Below are positions 11,711 to 21,155 of a stretch of DNA of 64,000 bases, one piece after another. Every line of letters begins with the position of its first letter. Within the stretch, counting starts at the first letter, position 1. The position numbers were made by a program, and so were the translations under genes. Origin of the DNA: Xenophilus sp. Marseille-Q4582 (GTDB lineage Bacteria > Pseudomonadota > Gammaproteobacteria > Burkholderiales > Burkholderiaceae_C). Under the pieces are notes generated by a model that worked only from the letters and a program-made list of their open reading frames with translations, had not been told where the DNA came from and did not search any database. The stretch lies in assembly GCF_916700565.1 (NCBI RefSeq), contig NZ_CAKAKO010000002.1, positions 310,001 to 374,000 of the forward strand, read 5' to 3'.

Positions 11711-11754
11711 ATCAGAAATAGAACGCGTCGTGGACGGGACGCAGGCCAGAGAAA

Positions 11755-13359
11755 TTAAAGCAAGCTCGCCGCCGCCAAGTGTCCGCGCGTGAAGGCTTCC
11801 TCGAAGATTGAATAGCCGGACCAATCGGCATGTGCGAAGGCCAGCCGGCCAGCATGTAGGACGCCCACTCGCGGCAGCTGCTGGCGCAGGCCGGGCGTCG
11901 GAATGGCCATGGCATGGCCGTAGCGCATGATGTCGATGCGCGTGATCTGCTGCGCCAGGTCAGGGTGTGGCACGCCAAGTTCGCCCAGCATCTGGTCGCG
12001 CCAGTGGGTCCATGGGGCGTCCAGCAGCTGCTGCCGGCCTTCGCGTGCGCTGGCGCCGTCCCAGCGGCTGGGGCCCAGCGGGCGGTACCAGCTCAGCACG
12101 GTGGCCTGCGGCGTCGGGTCCAGCCGCTGGTGGCCGGCATCCACATAGCCCAGGCCCTGGGTGCCGAAGACCACGTTGTCCCAGCTGGGCGCGGCGCCGG
12201 GCCGGTCCTTCAAGGGCGCGCGCAGGTGGGCGTTGGCCACCAGCCAGGGCGCGTACGGCAGCTGGCGCGCGGCGGTTGCCAGCCAGCCGGGCGCGCCTTC
12301 GACCACGCGCGCGGCGACGAAGGCCGGCAGCGCGACGATGCAGCGCTCGGCCTGCCAGCGCACGGTCTGCTGCGTGCGCGCGTCCCAGGCGTCGACTTCC
12401 ACGCCATGCCGCCCGTCGGCGATCCGCGTGACGGCATGGCCGCTGCGCAGCCGCTCGCCCAGCGGCGCCGCCAGTTTCGCGCTGAGCCAGCCGTTGCCCT
12501 CGGGCCAGGTGAAGACGGCTTCGCGCTCGCCGTCGTCGTCCTCCGCCTCGCCCGGCGCATGGAAGCCGTGGCGGCTCGCGAAGTAGTGGATGCCGGCCCA
12601 GGCCGACACATGCTCGATGCCGGCGCCGTAGTCGTCGCGGCAGCAGTAGTCCAGGTACCAGCGCAGCTGCGGATCATGAAGGCCCTGGGCGTCGAGCCAC
12701 GTGGCGAAGGGCTGTGCATCGAGCGCGGCGAGCGTCGGTGTCCACGGCGCACGAAAGGCGGGGATGGCGAAGCGCTCCCGCTGCCGCAGCTCGGCGATTT
12801 CTTGCGCCAGCCGCCGGTACTGGGCGAGCGTGCGGTCGCCCACGCCGTGCACGGGCAGCAGGCCCTCCTGCCATTCGCCTTGAAAGTACAGCCGCTCCTG
12901 CGGGCTGTGGCACAGGTGGCGCTCGTCGAGCACCCAGCGCCCGGCCACGCGCTGGCGCAGGCCCAGTTCTTCGAGCAGGTCCTGCACCTCGTGCGCGTCG
13001 GGCCCGGGCACCGGCAGGTAATGCGCGCCCAGCGGACAGGCGATGCCGTTGACCTGGCCGCCGCGTGCGTTGCCGCCGGCAACGTCTTCGAGCTCCAGCA
13101 GCGCGAAATCCTCGATGCCCTGCAGCCGCAGCGCGCGCGCCGCCGCCAGGCCGGCCACGCCGCCCCCCGCGATCAGCACCCGGCAGCGTTCGGTGCGGGC
13201 GGGCGCTGCGCGGCGGCCCGCGCCATCGCGCCAGGCATGGCCGCGCGCCAGGTCGATGCCGGTGAAGCCGCCGTCGATGGCCGGCACATCGGCTTCGCAG
13301 CCGGCCAGGGCCAGCGCGCTGGCCGCGGCCGTGGCGCCGATGAAGGTCCGGCGCTTCAT
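11755..13359 (-). CDS. Tat-exported FAD-dependent amine-oxidase-like protein
   Basis: 534-residue flavoprotein. The N-terminus MKRRTFIG is a twin-arginine motif followed by an alanine-rich core and Cys21, so it is probably exported folded by Tat and may be lipidated. The FAD motif LIAGGGVAGLAAARAL is at 62-77. The C-terminal segment HAGRLAFAHADWSGYSIFEEAF is the amine-oxidase-type FAD-contact region. Substrate unknown. It is the last gene of the five-gene unit and starts 10 bases after the aminopropyltransferase stop, so translation is closely linked. The neighbour suggests oxidation of a polyamine or polyamine-modified product outside the cytoplasm. Confidence 0.82.
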   Translation of the reverse strand: MKRRTFIGATAAASALALAGCEADVPAIDGGFTGIDLARGHAWRDGAGRRAAPARTERCRVLIAGGGVAGLAAARALRLQGIEDFALLELEDVAGGNARGGQVNGIACPLGAHYLPVPGPDAHEVQDLLEELGLRQRVAGRWVLDERHLCHSPQERLYFQGEWQEGLLPVHGVGDRTLAQYRRLAQEIAELRQRERFAIPAFRAPWTPTLAALDAQPFATWLDAQGLHDPQLRWYLDYCCRDDYGAGIEHVSAWAGIHYFASRHGFHAPGEAEDDDGEREAVFTWPEGNGWLSAKLAAPLGERLRSGHAVTRIADGRHGVEVDAWDARTQQTVRWQAERCIVALPAFVAARVVEGAPGWLATAARQLPYAPWLVANAHLRAPLKDRPGAAPSWDNVVFGTQGLGYVDAGHQRLDPTPQATVLSWYRPLGPSRWDGASAREGRQQLLDAPWTHWRDQMLGELGVPHPDLAQQITRIDIMRYGHAMAIPTPGLRQQLPRVGVLHAGRLAFAHADWSGYSIFEEAFTRGHLAAASLL

Positions 13360-13369
13360 GGCCGGGCGC

Positions 13370-14932
13370 TCAATGTTTTCCCCATTCGCGCTCGTAGGTG
13401 TTGACCAGCACCTGGTTCGACAGGCGGTTCACCTGCGCGGGCAGGCGCGCCATGTCCTTCGGGAAGTCGAACAGCAGCGGCAGCGTGGCGGGCGTGAGGA
13501 AGCGCAGGCCCTCGGGCAGCTGTTCCGGCAGGCGCCAGGGCCGCCGGCTCGCGATGACGAAGCCCCACTCACCGAAGCTGGGCACATGCGCGTGGTACGG
13601 CGTGGCCGTGAGCCCCACCGACTCCACCGTCTGCACCACGGTCCAGTAGCTCTGGCGCGCGATCAGCGGCGAGGTGGTCTGGATCACCGCATAGCCGCCA
13701 GCCGACAGGCGCTTGTCCAGCAGCGCGTAGAAGGACTCGGTGTAGAGCTTGCCGATGGCGAAGTTGGTCGGGTCCGGGAAGTCCACGACGATCACGTCAT
13801 AAAACGCTTCCGTCTGCTTGAACAGCCACTGGAAGGCATCGGTGTTCACCACCTTCAGCTTGGGCGAGCGCAGCGAGCCGCCGTTGAGCGCCGCGAGCTG
13901 CGCGTCGTCGCGGAAGAGCCGCGTCATGTTCGGGTCCAGCTCCACCAGCGTGACCTGTTCGACCGAAGGGTACTTGAGCACCTCGCGCACCACCATGCCG
14001 TCGCCGCCGCCCAGCACCGCCACGCGCCTGGGTGCGCCGTGCGCGGCCATCACGGGGTGCACGAGCGCCTCGTGGTAGCGGTATTCGTCGCGCTCGGCGA
14101 ACTGCAGGTTGCCGTTCAGGTACAGCCGGTGGCCCGCGCTGCCTCGGGTGACCACGATGCGCTGATACGGGGAGGTGGCGCTGACGACGATGCGGTCCTG
14201 GTAGAACTTGTCCTCGGCCAGCGAGGTGAGGGCGTCGGCGCCCACAAAGGCGGCCAGCAATGTGCCGATGGTGATGACGCAGGCCAGCGCATGCGCGCCC
14301 ACGTGGCGCAGCTCGTGCCGGAACAGCCACAGCGCCCACACGCCCACGAAGGCGTTGAGCAGGCCGAAGAAGAGACCCGTGCGGATCATGCCCAGCTGCG
14401 GCACCATCAAGAGCGGAAAGGCCACCGACACCGCGAGCGCGCCCAGGTAGTCGAAGGTCAGCACCTGCGAGACCAGGTCCTTGAGCCCGATGTCGCGCCG
14501 CAGGATGCGCATCACCAGCGGAATCTCCAGCCCCGCCAGCATGCCCACGATCATCACCAGTCCGTACAGCAGCAGCCGGAAGGCGCCCGGCACATAGGCG
14601 TGCGCGAGAAAGAGGATGGCCGGCAGCAGCCCGCCGACCAGCGCCACCAGCAGTTCCACGCGCAGGAAATGCGCGGGCAGCTGTCGGTCGAAATAGCGCG
14701 ACAGCCACGAGCCCACGCCCATGGCGAACAGGTAGGTGCCGATGATGGTGCTGAACTGCAGCACCGAATCGCCGAGCAGGTAGGAGCTGAGCGCCGCCGC
14801 GCTCAGTTCGTAGACCAGCCCGCAGGCCGCGACCACGAAGACGCTGGTCAGCAGCACCAGCGCGGTGGGCGACACGCGCGCCCGGGCGCCGTCGTCGGGC
14901 GCCTCGGCCGTCGCAAGAACGTCAGAACTCAT
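13370..14932 (-). CDS. Membrane-fused polyamine aminopropyltransferase (SpeE-like)
   Basis: 520 residues in two parts. Residues 20-230 hold about seven membrane helices. The C-terminal half is a spermidine-synthase-like Rossmann domain, with VAVLGGGDGMVVRE at 304-317 for decarboxylated-AdoMet binding, acidic E331 (VELDP) and the active-site loop VVDFPDPTNF at 382-391. The canonical enzyme transfers an aminopropyl group to putrescine. The membrane part and the altered loop mean the acceptor may be different and membrane-associated. It is in an operon with SPFH, DUF4178, DUF350 and FAD-oxidase genes. No AdoMet decarboxylase gene is present nearby. Confidence 0.85.
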   Translation of the reverse strand: MSSDVLATAEAPDDGARARVSPTALVLLTSVFVVAACGLVYELSAAALSSYLLGDSVLQFSTIIGTYLFAMGVGSWLSRYFDRQLPAHFLRVELLVALVGGLLPAILFLAHAYVPGAFRLLLYGLVMIVGMLAGLEIPLVMRILRRDIGLKDLVSQVLTFDYLGALAVSVAFPLLMVPQLGMIRTGLFFGLLNAFVGVWALWLFRHELRHVGAHALACVITIGTLLAAFVGADALTSLAEDKFYQDRIVVSATSPYQRIVVTRGSAGHRLYLNGNLQFAERDEYRYHEALVHPVMAAHGAPRRVAVLGGGDGMVVREVLKYPSVEQVTLVELDPNMTRLFRDDAQLAALNGGSLRSPKLKVVNTDAFQWLFKQTEAFYDVIVVDFPDPTNFAIGKLYTESFYALLDKRLSAGGYAVIQTTSPLIARQSYWTVVQTVESVGLTATPYHAHVPSFGEWGFVIASRRPWRLPEQLPEGLRFLTPATLPLLFDFPKDMARLPAQVNRLSNQVLVNTYEREWGKH

Positions 14933-15091
14933 GGAGAAGGGGCGCGCTCAGGGCCCGTGGCGGTGGGTTGCGGGGACGCGCGCGGCGAAGCCTATAGTGG
15001 CCACCCGTGGAGCCGGTCGAGCCGGGCCGCCACCTGTGTCCCCGGCGGGGAAGCGGGCAGCACGGGGTGCACGAGAAACGGAAGAGGGGGG

Positions 15092-15319
15092 TCAGCCGCC
15101 GTGAATGGCCGCGGCCACGATCAGGCTGATGCCCAGGCTCATCGACGCCACCACCAGGCCCAGGGCCACGTTCTGCTTCTCGACGATCTCGCGCCACATG
15201 TCCACCGGCGTGATCTTGTCGATGATGACGAAGCAGATCCAGAACACCAGCACGCCGATGAGCGCGAACAGGATGGAGCCGAGGAAGGCGGCGGGCCGAA
15301 GCCATTCAATTCCCAGCAT
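15092..15319 (-). CDS. DUF350 family membrane protein
   Basis: 75 residues with two predicted helices (about 10-33 and 50-72) and the typical central stretch DKITPVDMWREIVEKQN, which matches the DUF350/YjfL family. A GGAGG site precedes the ATG. Function is unknown; homologues sit in operons with PspA or SPFH proteins and polyamine enzymes. It lies 36 bases after the DUF4178 gene and 159 bases before the aminopropyltransferase gene, all on the minus strand. Confidence 0.85.
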   Translation of the reverse strand: MLGIEWLRPAAFLGSILFALIGVLVFWICFVIIDKITPVDMWREIVEKQNVALGLVVASMSLGISLIVAAAIHGG

Positions 15320-15355
15320 GAGAACCTCCGGGGGTGAGTGAGAGAGAAGAAAAGG

Positions 15356-16873
15356 TCATTTGTGGCTGCCGCCGCTGCTGTAGCCGCCGTAGGAGCCGCC
15401 CGAACTGCGGTAGCCGCCGCCGCTGCCCGAGCCGCCGGAGCAGGTGCTCAGCAGCGACAGCAGCACCAGGATCACGACGACGATCACGATGATGGTGCCG
15501 ATGCTCAGCGAGGGCGCGGCCGTGAAGGGCTGCACCTCGTCGCGCTTGAACTGCGCCTTGCGCGCGTCCATGCCGAAGGCCTGCGCGACGGCGGCGCTGT
15601 CCAGCCGGTCGCCGCTGGACCAGGTCAGCTCCTGCGGCGTGCTTTCGGACGACAGCAGCGCCTTGCCGAGCGCGAAGTCGCGGTTGAAGCTCTTCTGCCC
15701 GCGCGCCACCTGCCAGTAGAACTCGCCGGCCACGTAGGTGGTCTCGGCGTTGTACGCGTAGAGCTTGTGGTAGGTCTTGCCCAGGTAGCTGGCGCTGCTG
15801 CCGTTGCCGGCCATTTGGGGCGCGCCGGTGGTGGGCGCCACCAGGCTCCAGCCGTCCGAGGCATCGACCAGGAAGCTGAAGCCCTTCTGGCGGTTGAACA
15901 GCAGGTACTCGTTCCAGCCGAACTGCTCGTCGTCGCCGGGCTCCTGCCCCACGCGGTGCTGAAAGCCCACCACCTGCCAGGTGGCGCCGTTGAACTGGCC
16001 GCGGCTGCCCAGCGGGATCAGCGGGCGCACGGGTTCGTCCTGCAGCGCGTACTTCAGTTCGGCGCCGATGCCCTGGCTGAGGTCGATGATGCTGCGGCAG
16101 TTGCCGCAGGTCACGGCCTTGCTGCTCTCCAGGTCCACATGCACGGGCGAGCCGCAGTTCGGGCAGTTGAAGTCGCGCCCGCCCTGCTCTTGCTTGTCGC
16201 TGGAGGCGCGCAGGCCCGCCAGCTGCAGGTCGGCCAGCTGCACCGAGCGGCCCAGCGAAGCCGTGGGCGGCGCGCTGCCGTAGTCCAGGCTCAGCACCAG
16301 GCCCTGGTCGTTGCGCAGCTCCACCATGCGGAAGCGCTCGCCCAGCTTGGGCAGGTGCGACAGTTCGCCCTGCGCCGACGCCAGCCACACTTCCTGGTTC
16401 GCGCTGACGGTGAAGGGCCGGCCGTCGATGGCCGTGGTCATGCCCACGCGCAGGCTGTCGGCCTCGGGCGCCGGCCGCTGGAGCGCATACGGCAGCGAGA
16501 AGACGTAGGCGCCGTTGTCCTCGCTCAGCGCGCCGATGCGGTCCTCGGCCTGTTCTCCGGTGGCGCCCGCGCCGTCGAGCTGCGCCGTCCACTCCGTCCA
16601 TCGGCCCTCGGCATAGGCGTACTGCAGCCGGCCGACCAGCGTGAAGGGCCGGCCCTGGATGCGGCCGGTGGCGAAGAGCTGCAGCGGGCTGAAGTCCTCG
16701 AACAGCTCGGCCATCTTGCCGATGCGCGCGAGCTGCTCGCCCTGGCGCACCACCGTGCTCTGGCAGTAGGCGCAGACGGCGTGCGTGGACTGGGCCGAGC
16801 GGAACTCGACCGGCGCGCCGCAGCCCGGGCAGGGCGCGCGGTAGGTGCGCTGGGCGGTGCCGGGCTCAGCCAC
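15356..16873 (-). CDS. Two zinc ribbons, double DUF4178, tail-anchored protein
   Basis: 505 residues. There are two zinc-ribbon-like motifs, CPGC 15-18/CAYC 34-37 and CPNC 237-240/CGNC 256-259, each followed by a DUF4178-like beta domain (about 60-200 and 275-440). A single hydrophobic helix spans 457-477, and the tail after it is almost only Gly, Ser and Tyr. The layout suggests a cytoplasmic protein anchored at its C-terminus, with the tail across the membrane. The start is GTG at 16873; no strong ribosome-binding site is visible. It sits between the SPFH and DUF350 genes. Biochemical role unknown. Confidence 0.83.
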   Translation of the reverse strand: MAEPGTAQRTYRAPCPGCGAPVEFRSAQSTHAVCAYCQSTVVRQGEQLARIGKMAELFEDFSPLQLFATGRIQGRPFTLVGRLQYAYAEGRWTEWTAQLDGAGATGEQAEDRIGALSEDNGAYVFSLPYALQRPAPEADSLRVGMTTAIDGRPFTVSANQEVWLASAQGELSHLPKLGERFRMVELRNDQGLVLSLDYGSAPPTASLGRSVQLADLQLAGLRASSDKQEQGGRDFNCPNCGSPVHVDLESSKAVTCGNCRSIIDLSQGIGAELKYALQDEPVRPLIPLGSRGQFNGATWQVVGFQHRVGQEPGDDEQFGWNEYLLFNRQKGFSFLVDASDGWSLVAPTTGAPQMAGNGSSASYLGKTYHKLYAYNAETTYVAGEFYWQVARGQKSFNRDFALGKALLSSESTPQELTWSSGDRLDSAAVAQAFGMDARKAQFKRDEVQPFTAAPSLSIGTIIVIVVVILVLLSLLSTCSGGSGSGGGYRSSGGSYGGYSSGGSHK

Positions 16874-16957
16874 GGGCCGCCCCGCCCGCGCGGGCGTTCA
16901 GCGTCGACGAAGCGCCGCCCTCACCGGCGCATCGTGCCATCCAGCGCATGGACCGCT

Positions 16958-18004
16958 TCAGACCAGCTTCTTGAGCAGTTCGGCCTTCTTGCTGTCGAAC
17001 TCTTCCTGCGTGAGGATGCCCTTGGCCTTGAGCTCGCCCAGCTTTTCGAGGGTGGCGATCACCTCGTCGGCGCTCACGGTGGCCGCCGGCGCCGTGGCCA
17101 CCACGGCGGCCTGCGCCGCCGCGTTGGGGTTCAGGCCCTGGGCCAGGTTCTGCGCGAGCACCTGGCCCAGCGCCACGCCGGCGCCCAGGCCCATGGCGTC
17201 GCCGGCCACCCCGCTGCCGCTGCCCGAGGCTTCGGCGAACTTGGGGATCGCCTGCGCGGTCTGGTACTGCATGAACTTGCCCATGTCGTTGCCGACCATG
17301 CCCATGCCGATCTTCTGATCGAGGATCTTCTGCAGCTCTTCGGGCAGCGAGACATTCTGGACCGTGAGGGTCTCGAGCTTGATGCCGATCTTGGCGAACT
17401 CGGGCGCCAGCTGGTTCGACAGCGCCTGCGCGAACTGGATCTGGTTGGCCGCCAGGTCCAGGAAGGGCACGCCGCTGGCGGCGATGGCGTTGCTGATGTT
17501 CTGCAGCACCAGCCCGCGCAGCTGGCCGTCGAGGTCGGCCACGCCATAGCTCTCGCGCGTGCCCGAAATCTCGGTGTGGAAGAGCTTCGGGTCGGCGATG
17601 CGGAAGGCGTAGTTGCCGAAGGCGCGCAGCCGCACCGCGCCGAAGTCCTTGTCGCGGATGGTGATGGGCTGCGGCGTGCCCCACTTCTGGTCGACCTGCT
17701 GGCGCGTGCTGAAGAAGTAGACGTCGCTCTTGAAGGGGGACTCGAAGAGCTTGTCCCAGTTCTTGAGGTAGGTGAGGACGGGCAGCGTCTGCGTCGTCAG
17801 CTTGTACATGCCCGGGCCGAAGACGTCGGCCACCTGGCCTTCGTTGACGAAGACGGCCATCTGCGATTCGCGCACGGTGAGCGAGGCGCCGTTCTGGATC
17901 TCCATCTCCTGCATCGGGAAACGCCAGGCCAGCGTGCCGTCGCCCGTCTCGGTCCACTGGATGATGTCGATGAACTGCTTCTTGATGAAATCCATCAGGG
18001 CCAT
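16958..18004 (-). CDS. SPFH-domain protein with C-terminal SHOCT motif
   Basis: 348 residues. Residues 1-260 form an SPFH/Band-7 domain of the virion-core-like type (FIKKQFIDIIQWTE, ESQMAVFVNEGQVADVFGPG, SGVPFLDLAANQ). A Gly/Ala-rich stretch follows, and the last 30 residues match a SHOCT oligomerisation motif (KLGELKAKGILTQEEFDSKK). There is no transmembrane helix, so it would act as a peripheral membrane scaffold. The GAGGAG site supports MALMDF as the start. It is the first gene of the five-gene unit and is divergent from maeB across about 180 bases that must hold both promoters. Confidence 0.88.
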   Translation of the reverse strand: MALMDFIKKQFIDIIQWTETGDGTLAWRFPMQEMEIQNGASLTVRESQMAVFVNEGQVADVFGPGMYKLTTQTLPVLTYLKNWDKLFESPFKSDVYFFSTRQQVDQKWGTPQPITIRDKDFGAVRLRAFGNYAFRIADPKLFHTEISGTRESYGVADLDGQLRGLVLQNISNAIAASGVPFLDLAANQIQFAQALSNQLAPEFAKIGIKLETLTVQNVSLPEELQKILDQKIGMGMVGNDMGKFMQYQTAQAIPKFAEASGSGSGVAGDAMGLGAGVALGQVLAQNLAQGLNPNAAAQAAVVATAPAATVSADEVIATLEKLGELKAKGILTQEEFDSKKAELLKKLV

Positions 18005-18182
18005 GCGGTTCTCCTCGGTCGGGATGAAGTTGGGGGCGGATGTTGCCACAAGGGCATGGCCGATTGCCGGTTGTGCATGGCCGATATGCCAAAGGGCAGG
18101 CCTCGGTCAAGGGCGCCCTCCTACAATCAGCGCCCCTCAGAACAAGCGAGCGTCGCCTTCGCGACGCCAGGAGCCAGCCCTG

Positions 18183-20528
18183 ATGTCCGAATCCACCGCC
18201 ACGACGCCTCAAGCCTCGCCCGAAGACAAACGCGCCCTGCTGCGCCGTGCCGCGCTCGACTACCACGCCCTGCCCACCCCGGGGAAGGTGGCGATTTCGG
18301 CGACCAAGCAGATGGTGAACCAGCGCGACCTGTCCCTGGCCTACTCCCCCGGCGTGGCGGCGCCCTGCGAGGAAATCGTCAAGGACCCGGCCAACGCCTT
18401 CAAGTACACCTCGCGCGGCAACCTGGTGGCGGTGATCAGCAACGGCACCGCCGTGCTGGGCCTGGGCGACATCGGGCCGCTGGCTTCCAAGCCGGTGATG
18501 GAAGGCAAGGGCGTGCTGTTCAAGAAGTTCGCCGGCGTGGACGTGTTCGACATCGAGATCGACGAGAAGGACCCTACGAGACTGGTCGAGGTGATCGCCG
18601 CGCTGGAGCCGACCTTCGGCGCCATCAACCTCGAGGACATCAAGGCGCCGGACTGCTTCTACGTCGAGCGCGAGCTGCGCAAGCGCATGAAGATCCCGGT
18701 CTTCCACGACGACCAGCACGGCACGGCCATCACGGTGGCGGCCGCCATGCTCAACGGCCTGAAGGTGGCGGGCAAGAAGATCGAGGACGTGACGCTGGTC
18801 GCCTCGGGCGCGGGCGCGGCGGCGCTGGCCTGCCTGAACCTGCTGCTCAAGGTGGGCCTCAAGCGCGAGAACGTGTTCGTCACCGACCTGGCTGGCGTGG
18901 TCTACGAGGGCCGCACCGAGCTCATGGACGAGGACAAGGCGCTGTTCGCGCGCAAGACCGACGCGCGCACGCTGGGCGAGGTGATCGAGGGCGCGGACGT
19001 GTTCCTGGGCCTGTCGGCCGCCAACGTGCTCAAGCCCGAGATGGTGGCGAAGATGGCGCCGCGCCCGGTGATCTTCGCGCTGGCCAACCCGAACCCGGAA
19101 ATCCTGCCCGAAGTGGCGCATGGCGTGCGCGACGACGTCATCATGGCCACGGGCCGCACGGACTACCCGAACCAGGTCAACAACGTCCTGTGCTTCCCGT
19201 ACATCTTCCGCGGCGCGCTGGACTGCGGCGCCACCACCATCACGGACGAGATGGAAATCGCCGCCGTGCACGCCATCGCCGAACTGGCGCAGGCCGAGCA
19301 GAGCGAGCGCGTGGCCGCGGCCTACGTGGGCGAGAAGCTGAGCTTCGGGCCGGAGTACCTCATTCCCAAGCCCTTCGATCCGCGGCTGATGATGAAGATC
19401 GCGCCCGCGGTCGCCAAGGCGGCCGAGGAAAGCGGCGTGGCCGCGCGCCCGATCCAGGACCTGGACGCCTACCGCGACAAGCTGCAGACCTTCGTCTATG
19501 CCTCCGGCACGACGATGAAGCCCATCTTCGACGCCGCCAAGCGCGCCGCAAAGAAGCGCGTGGCCTATGCCGAGGGCGAGGAAGAGCGCGTGCTGCGCGC
19601 CTGCCAGATCGTGGTCGACGAAGGCATCGCGCGCCCCACGCTGATCGGCCGCCCGGCCATCATCGCCCAGCGCATCCAGAAGTTCGGCCTGCGCCTGCGC
19701 GAGGAGCTGGACTACGACGTGGTCAACACCGACTTCGACCACCGTTACCGCGACTTCTGGCAGACCTACCACCGCATGACCGAACGCAAGGGCATCACCG
19801 CCCAGGTCGCCAAGATCGAGATGCGCCGCCGCCTGACGCTGATCGGTTCCATGATGCTGCACAAGGGCGAGGTGGATGGCCTGATCTGCGGCACCTGGGG
19901 CACCACGCTGCAGCACCTGAACCACATCGACCAGGTCATCGGCAAGCGTGCGGGCGGCTGCGCCAGCACGCCGCAGGACGTGCCTGTCTACGCCTGCATG
20001 AACGGCCTGATGCTGCCCGAGCGCCAGGTCTTCCTGGTCGACACGCACGTCAACTACGACCCGAGCGCCGAGGAGCTGGCCGAGATCACGACCATGGCGG
20101 CCGAGGAAATGATGCGCTTCGGCCTCAAGCCCAAGGCCGCGCTGCTGAGCCATTCCAACTTCGGCACCAGCAACCACCCGAGCGCCGTGAAGATGCGCCA
20201 GACGCTGGAGCTGCTGCGCGTACAGGCACCCTGGCTGGAAGTGGATGGCGAAATGCACGGCGACGTGGCCCTGGACGGCAAGCAGCGCACGGCCATCATG
20301 CCGCACAGCGCGCTGGCCGGCGACGCCAACCTGCTGGTGTTCCCGAACATCGATTCGGCCAACATCGCCTACAACCTGCTCAAGACGGCCGCGGGCGGCA
20401 ACATCGCCATCGGCCCGGTGCTGCTCGGCGCGGCCAAACCTGTGCACATTCTCACGGCCAGCGCCACGGTGCGCCGCATCGTGAACATGACGGCGCTGAC
20501 GGTGGCGGACGCGAACGCCGACCGCTGA
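18183..20528 (+). CDS. maeB: NADP-dependent malic enzyme with phosphotransacetylase-like domain
   Basis: 781 residues, the long MaeB form. Residues 1-430 are the malic enzyme part ([12 protein letters not shown], the catalytic [10 protein letters not shown] segment, nucleotide motif [12 protein letters not shown]). Residues about 450-781 are a phosphate acetyl/butyryltransferase-like domain thought to be regulatory (acetyl-CoA sensing) in E. coli MaeB. It converts malate and NADP+ to pyruvate, CO2 and NADPH. An AGGAG site precedes the ATG. It is followed by two perfect palindromes before the RNase gene. Confidence 0.96.
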   Translation: MSESTATTPQASPEDKRALLRRAALDYHALPTPGKVAISATKQMVNQRDLSLAYSPGVAAPCEEIVKDPANAFKYTSRGNLVAVISNGTAVLGLGDIGPLASKPVMEGKGVLFKKFAGVDVFDIEIDEKDPTRLVEVIAALEPTFGAINLEDIKAPDCFYVERELRKRMKIPVFHDDQHGTAITVAAAMLNGLKVAGKKIEDVTLVASGAGAAALACLNLLLKVGLKRENVFVTDLAGVVYEGRTELMDEDKALFARKTDARTLGEVIEGADVFLGLSAANVLKPEMVAKMAPRPVIFALANPNPEILPEVAHGVRDDVIMATGRTDYPNQVNNVLCFPYIFRGALDCGATTITDEMEIAAVHAIAELAQAEQSERVAAAYVGEKLSFGPEYLIPKPFDPRLMMKIAPAVAKAAEESGVAARPIQDLDAYRDKLQTFVYASGTTMKPIFDAAKRAAKKRVAYAEGEEERVLRACQIVVDEGIARPTLIGRPAIIAQRIQKFGLRLREELDYDVVNTDFDHRYRDFWQTYHRMTERKGITAQVAKIEMRRRLTLIGSMMLHKGEVDGLICGTWGTTLQHLNHIDQVIGKRAGGCASTPQDVPVYACMNGLMLPERQVFLVDTHVNYDPSAEELAEITTMAAEEMMRFGLKPKAALLSHSNFGTSNHPSAVKMRQTLELLRVQAPWLEVDGEMHGDVALDGKQRTAIMPHSALAGDANLLVFPNIDSANIAYNLLKTAAGGNIAIGPVLLGAAKPVHILTASATVRRIVNMTALTVADANADR

Positions 20529-20583
20529 ACGGATTGCATAAGAGTGGGCGCTCACATGACGTGGGTGCCCATCGCCCGTCCTG

Positions 20584-20666
20584 CTGCCTAACAATTAGGC
20601 AGAAGCTTGCTATTTGTGCAGCTCTGGTGCACACTGGCGGGCTTGAATCTGCGGGTTAACCCGCAG
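20584..20666. repeat. Two perfect palindromes between maeB and the RNase gene
   Basis: CTGCCTAACAATTAGGCAG (20584-20602, 8-bp arms) and CTGCGGGTTAACCCGCAG (20649-20666, 18-bp perfect dyad) flank a short AT-richer stretch. The decamer GCAGCTCTGG occurs just after the first (20618-20627) and overlaps the end of the second (20663-20672). Neither palindrome has a T-run, so operator sites are at least as likely as terminators. Confidence 0.5.
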
Positions 20667-20702
20667 CTCTGGATCGCGCCAAACCGCGCTCAAAAGTTCT
20701 CG

Positions 20703-21155
20703 ATGCCCTTCATGGCGGCACCTGCCCCGCTCTTTACCTCGGCTTCCAGATTCGCGTCCAAGTTCGTACTGACGGGCGCAGTGCTGGCAGCCTTGTGGGG
20801 CGGCGGTGAGGCCGGCTGGGCCCGGGAATCGCGCGAGGCCCGGCCGTCCGATGGGGCGGATCGTGTGGAAAACGTCATTGCGCTGCGGGATCTGCCGGCG
20901 CAAGGGCGGCGAACCTACCAGCTCATCCTCGACGGCGGCCCCTTCCGCTACGACAAGGACGGCTCGGTGTTCGGCAACCGGGAACGCCTCTTGCCGCGCG
21001 AGCGGCGGGGCCACTACCGCGAATACACGGTCGACACCCCCGGCGCACGCAACCGCGGCGCCCGCCGCATCGTGTGCGGCGGCCCGCCCCGCACGCCCGA
21101 GGCCTGTTGGTACACCGCAGATCACTACGCCAGTTTCAAAAGGATCCTGCCGTGA
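20703..21155 (+). CDS. Secreted guanyl-specific ribonuclease (RNase Sa/barnase superfamily)
   Basis: 150 residues with a signal peptide (hydrophobic core FVLTGAVLAALWGG, cleavage near GWA-RES). The mature part carries the microbial RNase pattern: YQLILDGGPFRYDKDGSVFGNRE, YREYTV with catalytic E107, RGARRIV with R121/R122, and TADHYASF with H141. All catalytic positions are present. The gene overlaps the barstar-family gene by four bases, so toxin and inhibitor are translationally coupled. Expected role: cleavage of RNA outside the cytoplasm, for defence or nutrient use; the inhibitor protects the producer. Start ATG 20703 is one of two close ATGs. Confidence 0.88.
   Translation: MPFMAAPAPLFTSASRFASKFVLTGAVLAALWGGGEAGWARESREARPSDGADRVENVIALRDLPAQGRRTYQLILDGGPFRYDKDGSVFGNRERLLPRERRGHYREYTVDTPGARNRGARRIVCGGPPRTPEACWYTADHYASFKRILP

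Noticed and set aside
16866-20594. A 1,242-codon minus-strand frame opposite maeB
   Set aside because: Same GC-bias shadow; maeB on the plus strand is a clear family match and the antisense product resembles no protein.
15338-20659. A 1,773-codon open frame on the plus strand, antisense to the SPFH/DUF4178 genes and overlapping maeB
   Set aside because: It follows from extreme GC3 bias, has His/Arg/Gly-rich low-complexity composition and no recognisable domain, while the other frames match known families.
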